NCBI RefSeq assembly: GCF_037023725.1 | Contig: NZ_CP146078.1 | Span: 1 to 64,000 of the forward strand | Origin: Pseudomonas bubulae | Lineage (GTDB): Bacteria > Pseudomonadota > Gammaproteobacteria > Pseudomonadales > Pseudomonadaceae | Direction of reading: 5' to 3' | Length of the DNA stretch: 64,000 nt | Shown: piece by piece, positions 19,853-28,146 of the stretch | Position numbering within the stretch: the stretch's first letter is position 1 | Layout of the letters: each line of letters begins with the position of its first letter | Notes under the pieces: model-generated | Databases searched by the model: none | What the model saw: the letters and a program-made list of their open reading frames with translations, nothing else | Told to the model about the DNA's origin: nothing | Made by a program: the position numbers and the translations under genes

Positions 19853-20866
19853 CTACCTCTCACTAGTGAGGGGCGGCAGCGCATCAAGCGGTGAGCGCAC
19901 TCCGGCACCGCCAACTTTCAGCACATGCGTGTAAATCATCGTCGTAGAGACGTCGGAATGGCCGAGCAGATCCTGCACGGTTCGAATGTCGTAACCGCTG
20001 CGGAGCAAGGCCGTCGCGAACGAGTGGCGGAGGGTGTGCGGTGTGGCGGGCTTCGTGATGCCTGCTTGTTCTACGGCACGTTTGAAGGCGCGCTGAAAGG
20101 TCTGGTCATACATGTGATGGCGACGCACGACACCGCTCCGTGGATCGGTCGAATGCGTGTGCTGCGCAAAAACCCAGAACCACGGCCAGGAATGCCCGGC
20201 GCGCGGATACTTCCGCTCAAGGGCGTCGGGAAGCGCAACGCCGCTGCGGCCCTCGGCCTGGTCCTTCAGCCACCATGCCCGTGCACGCGACAGCTGCTCG
20301 CGCAGGCTGGGTGCCAAGCTCTCGGGTAACATCAAGGCCCGATCCTTGGAGCCCTTGCCCTCCCGCACGATGATCGTGCCGTGATCGAAATCCAGATCCT
20401 TGACCCGCAGTTGCAAACCCTCACTGATCCGCATGCCCGTTCCATACAGAAGCTGGGCGAACAAACGATGCTCGCCTTCCAGAAAACCGAGGATGCGAAC
20501 CACTTCATCCGGGGTCAGCACCACCGGCAAGCGCCGCGACGGCCGAGGTCTTCCGATCTCCTGAAGCCAGGGCAGATCCGTGCACAGCACCTTGCCGTAG
20601 AAGAACAGCAAGGCCGCCAATGCCTGACGATGCGTGGAGACCGAAACCTTGCGCTCGTTCGCCAGCCAGGACAGAAATGCCTCGACTTCGCTGCTGCCCA
20701 AGGTTGCCGGGTGACGCACACCGTGGAAACGGATGAAGGCACGAACCCAGTGGACATAAGCCTGTTCGGTTCGTAAGCTATAATGCAAGTAGCGTATGCG
20801 CTCACGCAACTGGTCCAGAACCTTGACCGAACGCAGCGGTGGTAACGGCGCAGTGGCGGTTTTCAT
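19853..20866 (-). CDS. intI1: Class 1 integron integrase IntI1
   Basis: Predicted 337-residue tyrosine recombinase, full length. It recombines attI1 and attC sites to capture and shuffle gene cassettes. The box containing [17 protein letters not shown] and the tyrosine in [16 protein letters not shown] are intact, as is the integron-integrase-specific segment around [20 protein letters not shown]. The cassette promoter Pc lies inside the gene on the other strand, and a LexA box sits at its own promoter, so it is probably SOS-induced. Confidence 0.97.
20751..20779 (+). promoter_or_regulatory. Cassette promoter Pc, weak (PcW) variant
   Basis: -35 TGGACA (20751-20756), 17-base spacer, -10 TAAGCT (20774-20779), within intI1 and directed into the cassettes. 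This combination is the weak Pc version, usually paired with a more active integrase. The downstream P2 promoter lacks its activating GGG insertion (TTGTTA...TACAGT spacing is 14). Confidence 0.93.
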
Positions 20867-20878
20867 GGCTTGTTATGA

Positions 20879-20894
20879 CTGTTTTTTTGTACAG
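20879..20894 (-). promoter_or_regulatory. LexA box at the intI1 promoter
   Basis: CTG-N10-CAG (CTGTTTTTTTGTACAG), the known LexA-binding site that places intI1 under SOS control. Confidence 0.85.
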
Positions 20895-20938
20895 TCTATG
20901 CCTCGGGCATCCAAGCAGCAAGCGCGTTACGCCGTGGG

Positions 20939-21002
20939 TCGATGTTTGATGTTATGGAGCAGCAACGATGTTACGCAGCAGGGCAGTCGCCCTAAAACAA
21001 AG
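20939..21002 (+). other. attI1 recombination site
   Basis: Standard attI1 sequence ending ...CTAAAACAAAG, with the crossover after G at 21002 and the first cassette beginning TTAGACATTTAG. Left limit is approximate. Confidence 0.9.
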
Positions 21003-21026
21003 TTAGACATTTAGGGCACCCATCAC

Positions 21027-21578
21027 ATGAACAATCATTATTCATTCATTGGCGGTTCCGAAGGTTCATGGCGAGTCACAAGCTGTGAAACCGTCATTGG
21101 CATGCCTCTTGAAATGGTGCAAAGGGTCAATGTCGTTAATATGCCCTCAATCAATTTGGTCGAACGTGGCACCTGGACACTTCAAGGCTTTACAAGCAAT
21201 GTACGGTACGCTGAACGGCAGGAGATCAATCAACTTCGTGCAAAGCAGGAAGACTTAAATCGTCCTACGTCATCATGTGCAGCGCTCATTCCAATAAAGA
21301 AAAGTCCAGAGTGGTGGGCCATGTCGCAAGAGGAACGGCGCAATATTTTTGAAGCACAGTCACACCACACAGAGATTGGGCTGGCTTATCTTCCAGAAAT
21401 CGCAAGACAACTGCATCATTCTCGTGATCTCGGTGAACCGTTCGATTTCTTAACTTGGTTCGAGTTCGCCCCGGAGCATACTGCCTTATTTAACAAACTA
21501 TTGGCACAGTTACGTTCATCAAAGGAGTGGGAGTACGTCGAACGCGAAATAGATATCCGACTTGTGAAAAATTTCTAA
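21027..21578 (+). CDS. Chlorite-dismutase-family heme protein (gene cassette 1)
   Basis: Predicted 183-residue protein matching the short, dimeric lineage of the chlorite dismutase family. SHHTEIGLAYLPEIARQL carries a candidate proximal heme ligand His114 and a distal catalytic Arg127, the same 13-residue separation as in short Clds; HSRDLGEPFDFLTWFEFAP and the closing EWEYVEREIDIRL are also typical. Such enzymes convert chlorite to chloride and O2. No signal peptide, so cytoplasmic. It is the first cassette (21003-21642), next to attI1, and so gets the most transcription from Pc. A lone cassette-borne Cld would fit detoxification of chlorite rather than perchlorate respiration. Confidence 0.82.
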   Translation: MNNHYSFIGGSEGSWRVTSCETVIGMPLEMVQRVNVVNMPSINLVERGTWTLQGFTSNVRYAERQEINQLRAKQEDLNRPTSSCAALIPIKKSPEWWAMSQEERRNIFEAQSHHTEIGLAYLPEIARQLHHSRDLGEPFDFLTWFEFAPEHTALFNKLLAQLRSSKEWEYVEREIDIRLVKNF

Positions 21579-21648
21579 CAATTGGTTCAAATCGCTCGCT
21601 GTGCTCGCCGGGACGGGCTAAAGCCCGCCCCTTAACCAAACGTTAGAC
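21576..21648 (+). repeat. attC site of cassette 1
   Basis: Imperfect palindrome from TAACAATTGGTT to AACCAAACGTTAGAC with GC-rich inner arms (ACGGGCTAAAGCCCGCCC). Crossover G at 21642. It overlaps the stop codon of the Cld-like gene, as is usual. Confidence 0.9.
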
Positions 21649-21701
21649 TTTTGGGCGGCGCGAATCTTGCTGCCCAAAGGCTTGCATTTGCGGAGCAAAA
21701 A

Positions 21702-22061
21702 ATGAGCACTCACCGCGTGTATAAGTCCCATGAATTCATGCAGCCAGCCGAGAAAGAACCAATACGGTCTGTTGTTGAATCTTCGCATTCAGTTATCGTG
21801 GCTTGGCATGTGGAGCCCGGCCAAACTATTGCGCCACATATTCACCCCGACGGACAAGATACATGGACCATCCTTTCAGGGGAAGGTCAATATCAAATTG
21901 ACGAGCAAGGCAACACCGTTGCAATTGTTCCGGGGGATATCGTAGTTGCAAACAAAGGGCAGGTGCACGGTGTTCTTTGCACCAGCGTTGGCCCACTTCG
22001 GTTCATTTCAGTGGTTGCGCCTTTGGATGCTGGTTATGAACCGCTATCAGCAAAAACATAG
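21702..22061 (+). CDS. Cupin-domain protein (gene cassette 2)
   Basis: Predicted 119-residue single-domain cupin. The metal-binding motif 1 appears in PGQTIAPHIHPDGQDTWTILSGEG (two His, one Gln/Asp region) and motif 2 in PGDIVVANKGQVHGV. Function cannot be inferred beyond small beta-barrel metal binding. GGAGC precedes the ATG at 21702. The cassette spans 21643-22181. Confidence 0.85.
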   Translation: MSTHRVYKSHEFMQPAEKEPIRSVVESSHSVIVAWHVEPGQTIAPHIHPDGQDTWTILSGEGQYQIDEQGNTVAIVPGDIVVANKGQVHGVLCTSVGPLRFISVVAPLDAGYEPLSAKT

Positions 22062-22098
22062 GGGATATCAAGTGCAACAAGCTGCCTCCGCTCCCCAG

Positions 22099-22187
22099 CC
22101 TAACTGTTTGGTCAAGCTGACGCCAACAGGCTCCGCCTGTTGGTACCCTCCGCTTCGCTCCGGCGCAGCTTACCGCGGGCGTTAGAT
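22099..22187 (+). repeat. attC site of cassette 2
   Basis: Starts GCCTAACTGTTTGG and ends GCGGGCGTTAGATGC, with an inner stem (CCAACAGGCTCCGCCTGTTGG region). Crossover G at 22181. Confidence 0.88.
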
Positions 22188-22283
22188 GCTTTGCTGTGCG
22201 CACAAATTTCGGCCAGCAACAAGACTGTTTTTTTTCTTAAATCGAACCTAAAATTTCTTCGCGGAACTCCATGGAGAAATATT

Positions 22284-22616
22284 TTGAAAAATTGGTTATT
22301 TATGGCTACGGCCATTATTTCTGAGGTCATTGCAACCTCTGCGCTCAAGTCTAGTGAGGGCTTTACTAGGTTAGTACCGTCTTTTATCGTCGTAGCGGGA
22401 TACGCTGCTGCTTTTTATTTCCTGTCGCTGACACTCAAATCGATTCCTGTTGGAATCGCCTACGCAGTTTGGTCGGGCCTCGGGATCGTCTTGGTCACTG
22501 CGATTGCATGGGTTTTGCATGGTCAAAAACTAGATATGTGGGGATTTGTTGGTGTCGGCTTCATTATCAGCGGCGTTGCTGTGCTCAACTTGCTATCTAA
22601 GGCAAGTGTTCACTAA
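22284..22616 (+). CDS. QacF/QacH-type small multidrug resistance efflux pump (gene cassette 3)
   Basis: Predicted 110-residue SMR protein with four transmembrane helices; exports quaternary ammonium compounds by proton antiport as an antiparallel dimer. The essential glutamate is in [27 protein letters not shown] and [14 protein letters not shown] are hallmarks of the cassette-borne QacF/QacH group, distinct from QacE. The start is TTG at 22284 with GGAG seven bases upstream, giving the exact family length. It is complete, not a qacE-delta-1 fusion. Confidence 0.93.
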   Translation: MKNWLFMATAIISEVIATSALKSSEGFTRLVPSFIVVAGYAAAFYFLSLTLKSIPVGIAYAVWSGLGIVLVTAIAWVLHGQKLDMWGFVGVGFIISGVAVLNLLSKASVH

Positions 22617-22626
22617 AACGGTCGCA

Positions 22627-22724
22627 TCTAACCATTCCGTCGAGAGGGACCGCCCACAAGCTGCGCTTGCGGGTTCCCTTCGCGGCTTCGCCGCTACGGC
22701 GGCCCCTCACGTCAAACGTTGAAC
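22627..22724 (+). repeat. attC site of cassette 3
   Basis: Long attC from CTAACCATTCCGTC to GTCAAACGTTGAAC with stems GGACCGCCCACAAGC and GGCTTCGCCGCTACGG. Crossover G at 22718. Directly after it begins tniR-linked Tn402 DNA; there is no 3'-conserved segment (qacE-delta-1/sul1). Confidence 0.85.
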
Positions 22725-22820
22725 GACAGCTTTCCCAAAAGCTCTACGGCTGCTCTGGGTCGACACCGGTAATCGGATCGTTGCCGCACTGAACAGCGCC
22801 CCGTTCCAGGTCGCCTCCAT

Positions 22821-23459
22821 TTATGCGGCTGAACCGAGGGAGAGCAGCTTTACGCCGTCTGGCCGCAGTTCGCCCTTGGGCGACACGTGCCGGTAGAGCG
22901 TCTGCCGGGTAATCCCGAGTTCTTCGCAGAGATCGCCCACCTTGGTTTCCGGTTGCCCCATGCTGGCCATCGCCAGGCGTAGCTTGGCGGCGGTCATCTT
23001 GAAGGGGCGCCCCCCTTTCCTGCCGCGAGCGCGCGCCGAGATAAGTCCAGCGACTGTTCGCTCGGAAATCAACTCACGCTCGAACTCGGCCAGCGCGGCA
23101 AAAATACCGAACACAAGCTTGCCGGCGGCAGTCGTCGTGTCGACCGCCGCACCGTGACCGGTCAGGACCTTCAGGCCCACGCTACGCGCAGTTAGGTCGT
23201 GCACGGTGTTGATCAGGTGGCGCAGATCACGGCCAAGCCGATCGAGCTTCCACACGATCAGCGTGTCCCCTTCACGAAGCGCCTTCAGGCAAGCAGCCAA
23301 CCCTGGGCGATCATCGCGCCTGCCCGAGGCCAGATCCTCGTAAAGGTGCGCAAGGCTCACACCAGCGGCGATGAGCGCATCGCGTTGCAAATTGGTGGAC
23401 TGGGATCCGTCCGCCTTCGATACCCGCATGTAGCCGATCAACACCTTTTCACCCGTCAC
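22821..23459 (-). CDS. tniR: Tn402-type serine resolvase TniR (TniC)
   Basis: Predicted 212-residue serine recombinase that resolves transposition cointegrates at res. The catalytic serine is in GYMRVSKADGSQS, with WKLDRLGRDLRHLI and the C-terminal helix-turn-helix TKVGDLCEELGITRQTLYRHV. In Tn402/Tn5053 it lies between cassettes and tniQBA, in this orientation. Here tniA, tniB and tniQ are missing: only about 165 bases separate its start from IRt. Tn3-family resolvases of this branch are similar, but position favours TniR. Confidence 0.9.
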   Translation of the reverse strand: MTGEKVLIGYMRVSKADGSQSTNLQRDALIAAGVSLAHLYEDLASGRRDDRPGLAACLKALREGDTLIVWKLDRLGRDLRHLINTVHDLTARSVGLKVLTGHGAAVDTTTAAGKLVFGIFAALAEFERELISERTVAGLISARARGRKGGRPFKMTAAKLRLAMASMGQPETKVGDLCEELGITRQTLYRHVSPKGELRPDGVKLLSLGSAA

Positions 23460-23600
23460 GTATACGTTCGATTAAGTGACAGCCTGCGGCAGAAAGGCCC
23501 GGGCATCAAAATTTGTCACTTAACCCGTAATATAGTCTAAGGCATGCAAAGGGTGTATCAGGAACCTAATGTGACAGAAATTCGATTGTCATTTCCAGAG
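23460..23600. promoter_or_regulatory. Probable res site and tniR promoter region
   Basis: Lies just upstream of tniR. It contains the inverted pair TTAAGTGACA (23472-23481) and TGTCACTTAA (23514-23523), typical of resolvase-binding subsites. Exact subsites not delimited. Confidence 0.55.
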
Positions 23601-23623
23601 GTGCAATCGACTTCTGACATTGG

Positions 23624-23648
23624 GTGCAGTCGTCTTCTGAAAATGACA
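23624..23648 (-). repeat. IRt, 25-bp terminal inverted repeat of the Tn402-type element
   Basis: On the minus strand TGTCATTTTCAGAAGACGAC plus TGCAC, the standard IRt. Additional related copies just inside (TTGCACCTCTGGAAATGACA on the minus strand, near 23587-23606) are likely extra TniA-binding repeats. Together with IRi it delimits a 4.0-kb element. Confidence 0.95.
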
Positions 23649-23891
23649 ATAAGAGCTAGATCAGCCAACCGCACCTAAATGAGCCAGGATTTTAATTTCA
23701 CAGGGAACGATTGCAGCGTAAATCCGCGGCTGACTGCTCTACGGCGAAGCCCGGTGCGCGGAACGTGGAGGCCTGCAAGGCCAGAAAGGGCGAGGGCTCG
23801 ATGCGCAGCTCAATTGCCTGATTTAGCGATATAGTCTCCATCGAAAGTGACGGAGCCGGATCTGTCAGCATAAGCAAGCAAGGGGATTGGG

Positions 23892-24530
23892 ATGACAGAT
23901 GACGGTAAGCAGGAACTGCGTGAAAAATGGGAAGCTATTGTTGCAGCGCTCTTTGAGGGGACTATCCCTGAGGCTGCGGAGTGGACGGATTCAAACGACA
24001 TTGTTCGCGTGCTGAACGCGATTTCCAGCCCAGTGAACCATATGTTCCATCCTGACGGCGGTGGGCTCGACTTGAGAGCGGCCCAGCTTTCGCGGGAAGG
24101 TACATTGGAGTGGGCAACACATGAAGGAGGGCTGGAAAGTTTCGTCCACGTCGTTCGGCCGGTAAAGCTCACATTCTGGAATCCCGGACTGTACAAGCAT
24201 GAGGCCAATTTCGTGCTTGAGGTCGACGCACTCGACCCAGTAGGGGAAGAACACGCGCGTAGTGAGTACGTCGAAGAACTTACTGAAGTGCGCCTTGGCA
24301 CGTATGAACCATTGTCCTCGTGGGACAACGGTTACAGCGAAAACGGTGATCCGCTTGATGGTGCACGTCGTTTGTGCCGCATTATCAAGGGTTCTCGGTT
24401 CGCAATATTTGGCAAGGGCTCGCTTTACAACTCGTTCTCCGACAAGGGGTTCGATGCCTACAGCGCCTACCATAACGACCCGGTGAAGTTTGCGAAAATC
24501 GTTGAAGAAATGGCCAAAATCGACCTGTAA
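23892..24530 (+). CDS. Hypothetical protein
   Basis: Predicted 212-residue soluble acidic protein, MTDDGKQELREKWEAIVAAL at the start and KFAKIVEEMAKIDL at the end. Aromatic-rich middle (HMFHPDGGGLDL, LTFWNPGLYKHEANFVLEVD). No signal peptide, membrane segment or known motif seen. It stands alone between IRt and the rulB remnant with a hairpin terminator after it. Function unknown. Confidence 0.7.
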   Translation: MTDDGKQELREKWEAIVAALFEGTIPEAAEWTDSNDIVRVLNAISSPVNHMFHPDGGGLDLRAAQLSREGTLEWATHEGGLESFVHVVRPVKLTFWNPGLYKHEANFVLEVDALDPVGEEHARSEYVEELTEVRLGTYEPLSSWDNGYSENGDPLDGARRLCRIIKGSRFAIFGKGSLYNSFSDKGFDAYSAYHNDPVKFAKIVEEMAKIDL

Positions 24531-24543
24531 CGACTGCTCCTGA

Positions 24544-24572
24544 AGAATGCCCGATTAGGGCATTCTTATTTT
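24544..24572. terminator. Bidirectional hairpin terminator
   Basis: AGAATGCCC (24544-24552), loop GATTA, GGGCATTCT followed by TATTTT. It sits between the convergent hypothetical gene and the rulB remnant. Confidence 0.8.
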
Positions 24573-24581
24573 GTGGCCGCT

Positions 24582-25443
24582 CTACGAGCAACTGACACGC
24601 CATAACTGATCGAGCTTCGTCGTGTAACTCTGGCTCATGAGGCTGCGCCGCATGGCCCATTCTGGGCTCGTTGGAACGCTGGCCACCCGTAGAGTGCCGC
24701 GACCCCATCGATTGTTGATTTCATCCAGTACCGACATAACCTTTGTCGAGTCGGTGGGCTGGATGCTTGCGAAAAGATCATCAGTGTATTCACCTGGCTG
24801 ACATAGATTCAGCAGCATCACTTCGGCTTTGCTGTATCGGTAGCCTTGGCGGTACACCCGCTCAACGGCCTTGGTGGCGACCTTCGTGAGCATCCGAACA
24901 TCGTCAGTTGGGTAGGGAAGATCAACGACGACGCTGTTCGCGTACTGGGCTTCTGAAGCGTTGAACATTCCAGTACGGATACCGACGCGAACCTTTTTGC
25001 ACAATGAATGCTGAGCCCGTAGCTTTTCGGATGCCCGCATCATGTAGGTGGCCACCGCCTCTTGAATCGCCGGTAACTCAGTCAAACGCTGGCCAAACGC
25101 CCTGCTGCAACATATTTCCTGTTTGGGAGGATTTGGCTCATCCAGCTCCAGGCACGACGTGCCGGACAACTCCCTTGCCGTTTTCTCAATCACCACGCTG
25201 AATTTCTTGCGCAGGGTCCACGGATCGGCTTTTGCTAGGTCCATCGCGGTTTTGATACCCATCGCATCCAGATGAGCTTTCATTCGCCGGCCGACTCCCC
25301 AAACTTCGGAAACATCGGTGCTGCGCAACACCCAGTCACGCTTGAAGGTATCGCAAATATCAACAACCCCTCCCGTTTGCGCTTGTAGCCTTTTTGCCGT
25401 GTGGTTGGCCAACTTGGCCAGGGTTTTTGTGCGGGCAATGTCT
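24582..25443 (-). pseudogene. rulB: RulB (UmuC-like, Y-family DNA polymerase), 5'-truncated
   Basis: About 280 C-terminal residues of a ~420-residue translesion polymerase V catalytic subunit. The frame begins within IARTKTLAKLANHTAKR and continues through the thumb (GVGRRMKAHLDAMGIKTAMD) and little-finger domains, ending LDQLWRVSCS. The palm with its catalytic carboxylates, and rulA, are missing. rulAB loci are common on Pseudomonas plasmids and are a known insertion hot spot. The break abuts virB10 sequence near 25443. Confidence 0.88.
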
Positions 25444-26537
25444 ATTGGTTAAAACACAGTGATGAACCTGTAGCCGGGAACAGCGTTGGTAATGACGCGA
25501 TAACTGCCGCACAGCCGCGCCGTGTGCAGGATCCAACCCCCAAGCGTCAAGCGGCGCAGGTCGCTCCTGTCAGCAATGACGGCAGCACTGCACCCGCTGA
25601 CACGCCGCGCACTGTGGTAGACCGTCAAAATCAAACCGGTATGAGCGAAGCCGAGAAGCGTCGCCAGGCCATTGAGCTGCAACGTGAGCTTGAAGAACAG
25701 AAGATGCAGGCCGCACGTCAACGCTCGGCCATCATCGCCACTGCGAAAGACGAGGGCTTCACGGATGAAGCTGAGGGTCAGAAGGGTGGGTCTGGATCCT
25801 TGGGCGTGGGGAGCGATAGAAACGCTCCTGTCCCGTCAAATGCCAATAGCGCTTACGCATCCTCGACGTTCACCGATGGGGTTACGGTATCCAAGGTACG
25901 CAAGATGGAAAACCTGGAGTACAAGGTTCTGCAGGGCGCTGTTATCGAGGCTGTGTTGCAGCCCCGCGCCCAAAGTCAGTTGCCGGGGCAGATCTGCGTA
26001 GACATTCAGCAGGACGTTTACGCGGCTGTCGGTCGTCGGGTTCTGATTCCGTGGGGCTCGACGGTTTGCGGCAGCTACAACGCCAGTCTTCGCCCTGGTC
26101 AAGAACGGTTGTTCACCATCTGGAATTGGTTACGTACGCCGAACCTGCCTGGACGCCCAGCAACGGAGATCGCGATCAATAGCGCGGGCTCTGACCAGTT
26201 GGGCACCGCTGGTCAAGGTGGCGTAGTCGATAACCATTGGGGGCAAATCTTCGGTGTTGCTGCAGCGGTTTCGATCATCGGCGCCGGTGCCTCGAATACC
26301 GGAGTGTCGTCCGGCGATCAGGAAAACTCGGCGTCACGCTATCGCACGGAAGTACAGGAAGCCGCGTCTGAGTCGGCCCAAACGATCCTGGGTCGCTACG
26401 CCAGTATCCAACCAACTTTGACCGTGCCCCATGGCTCGCGTGTGGTGATCTACCTGCAGCGCGATTTGGATTTCACCTCGCAATTCGAGGCCGAGATCGA
26501 GCACGCCAAGAGTGGCGGCGTCACCTTCATCCAGTGA
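25444..26537 (+). pseudogene. virB10: VirB10-type T4SS protein, 5'-truncated
   Basis: The C-terminal outer-membrane-pore domain of VirB10/TrbI is intact: NLEYKVLQGAVIEAVLQP, LIPWGSTVCGSYN, AIGS-type strands and HGSRVVIYLQRDLDF. A proline/glutamine-rich periplasmic linker precedes it. The N-terminal cytoplasmic tail and most of the transmembrane anchor are lost at the junction with rulB near 25443, where only VYWLKHSDEP remains. An upstream start codon in rulB DNA (25401) would give a non-native fusion without an anchor. Probably non-functional. Confidence 0.85.
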
Positions 26538-26546
26538 GGAAGCGGT

Positions 26547-27575
26547 ATGTCTGAGATTGCATCGTTCCGCGCCAAACTGAAAAACCTGGTCACGCTGCTG
26601 GACGATCCAGAAGTGACCGAAATTGCGATCAACGGCCCTGGCAACGTCTGGGCCGGTTATCACGGCAGTCGGTTCATGAAGCCGGTGCAGATCGAGGGGG
26701 TAACAACTGGATTAATTACCTCGCTCGGTGAGGTGATTGCCGCTCATACCGGGCAACAGGTTGACTCGTATACGCCGATTCTGTCGGGCCGTATTCCGAT
26801 CAATCTCGCCGAGGGTGTGCCAGACAACCAGCGCGGCGATTACCGCGTGCAGGTTGTCTTGGCGCCTGCGGTCGAACAGCACATTGGCGGCATCGTCTGT
26901 ATCCGTAAGCCCGGTATCAAGCAAATCACCCTGGACGAATACCAGGACACCGGGGCTTTCGAGCATATCAACGAGCCTCGGTTGCACAGCGATTATTCCG
27001 ACGATCACCTGATAGCGCTGTATCGCGCTAAGCGCTGGAAAGAGTTCTTCATCGGGATCATGAAAGCCCGCAAGAACATCATGATTTCAGCCGGGACCAA
27101 CGCGGGTAAAACCACCTGGCTCAACGGGATGCTGGAGCACATTGATCCGCATGAACGTCTCGTCACCATTGAAGACACCCGCGAGATCCGCACACCCAAC
27201 AAGAACGTGGTTCACCTGATCTATTCACGTGGCGGTCAAGGTCGCGCCAAGGTCACACCGTTTGACCTGCTTGAGTCGATTCTTCGACTGACCCCCGACC
27301 GGGCAATCATGGGCGAGATCCGCGGCGGCGAAGCCTTCCCGTTTTTGGAGCTGTTGAACACCGGTCACAGCGGTTCACTTTCCTCGATTCACTCGGACTC
27401 GCCGGAAATGATGTTCGACCGCCTGGCGTCTATGGCTGCGCGTGGCGGCGCCGAAATGAACAAGTCGCAACTGATCGAATACTCGCGGCAACTGATCGAT
27501 GTCGTCATTCAGTGGGAGTACGGCTTTGATGGCCGTCGCTACATCTCGGAGGTTCAATATGCAAAAGCTGCCTAA
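26547..27575 (+). CDS. virB11: VirB11-type T4SS ATPase
   Basis: Predicted 342-residue hexameric traffic ATPase that energises pilus assembly and substrate transfer at the inner membrane. Walker A (ISAGTNAGKTTWLNG), the Asp box (VTIEDTREI), Walker B (DRAIMGEIRGGEAF) and the His box (GHSGSLSSIHSD) are all intact. It begins 9 bases after virB10 and overlaps the virB1-like gene by 17 bases. The gene looks whole, but its machinery is absent from the window. Confidence 0.93.
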   Translation: MSEIASFRAKLKNLVTLLDDPEVTEIAINGPGNVWAGYHGSRFMKPVQIEGVTTGLITSLGEVIAAHTGQQVDSYTPILSGRIPINLAEGVPDNQRGDYRVQVVLAPAVEQHIGGIVCIRKPGIKQITLDEYQDTGAFEHINEPRLHSDYSDDHLIALYRAKRWKEFFIGIMKARKNIMISAGTNAGKTTWLNGMLEHIDPHERLVTIEDTREIRTPNKNVVHLIYSRGGQGRAKVTPFDLLESILRLTPDRAIMGEIRGGEAFPFLELLNTGHSGSLSSIHSDSPEMMFDRLASMAARGGAEMNKSQLIEYSRQLIDVVIQWEYGFDGRRYISEVQYAKAA

Positions 27576-28146
27576 GTTCGCGGTAACGCTGTTGGCACTG
27601 GCCTGCACTCTCGGCCAGGCCTGGGCCGATGAACAAGCCCCGGTGCCGTTCTCTGAGCTGGCCGTTAAGTGCGCGCCTACCGTGCATCCGCAGACCCTAA
27701 AGTCATTGATCGGCAATGAATCGACCTACAACCCTTACGCTATTGGGGTTGTCGATGGCCGATTGGAGCGTCAGCCCAAGTCGTTGCGTGAAGCGGTGGC
27801 CACCGCCGAACGGTTGGAGCGCGAAGGCTTCCGTTTCTCGGTCGGTATTGGCCAGTTCCTGGTGACGAACATGCGGGCTCTCGGCCTGAGCTACGCCCAA
27901 GCGTTTGAGCCGTGCCGCAACCTGCAGGCGATTAGCGAGCTGATGGTCAAGAACTACACCAAAGCCCTGACCGCGAATCCGAACCCACAAGAAGCCCTGC
28001 GCGACTCGCTCTCGATGTACTACAGCGGGAACCCTGTACGTGGTTATCGCCCGGACAAAGAGGGTGATCTGTCCTACGTGCACCCAGCATCAGACACGCG
28101 GCCGACTTCGCCTACAGCGCTTACTATTGGCGCAGTTGCACCGTGA
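27559..28146 (+). CDS. virB1: VirB1-like lytic transglycosylase, C-terminally disrupted
   Basis: Predicted 195-residue secreted protein with signal peptide (MQKLPKFAVTLLALACTLGQ, cleavage after AWA) and an SLT-type domain: catalytic glutamate in IGNESTYNPYAIGVV, then FSVGIGQFLVTNMRALGLS and LSMYYSGNPVRGY. It would open peptidoglycan for the secretion channel. The last codons run into the convergent reductase gene (28124), where the sequence changes character, so the native C-terminus was lost when the catabolic module joined here. Confidence 0.85.
   Translation: MQKLPKFAVTLLALACTLGQAWADEQAPVPFSELAVKCAPTVHPQTLKSLIGNESTYNPYAIGVVDGRLERQPKSLREAVATAERLEREGFRFSVGIGQFLVTNMRALGLSYAQAFEPCRNLQAISELMVKNYTKALTANPNPQEALRDSLSMYYSGNPVRGYRPDKEGDLSYVHPASDTRPTSPTALTIGAVAP

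Noticed and set aside
22719..22820. Search for the 3'-conserved segment (qacE-delta-1/sul1) after the last cassette
   Set aside because: The sequence continues into tniR; the SMR gene has its own complete attC and C-terminus, so no 3'-CS exists.
23649..23891. Possible remaining 5' end of the Tn3 tnpA beyond IRt
   Set aside because: No transposase-like frame is found on either strand here; the missing part is not in the window.
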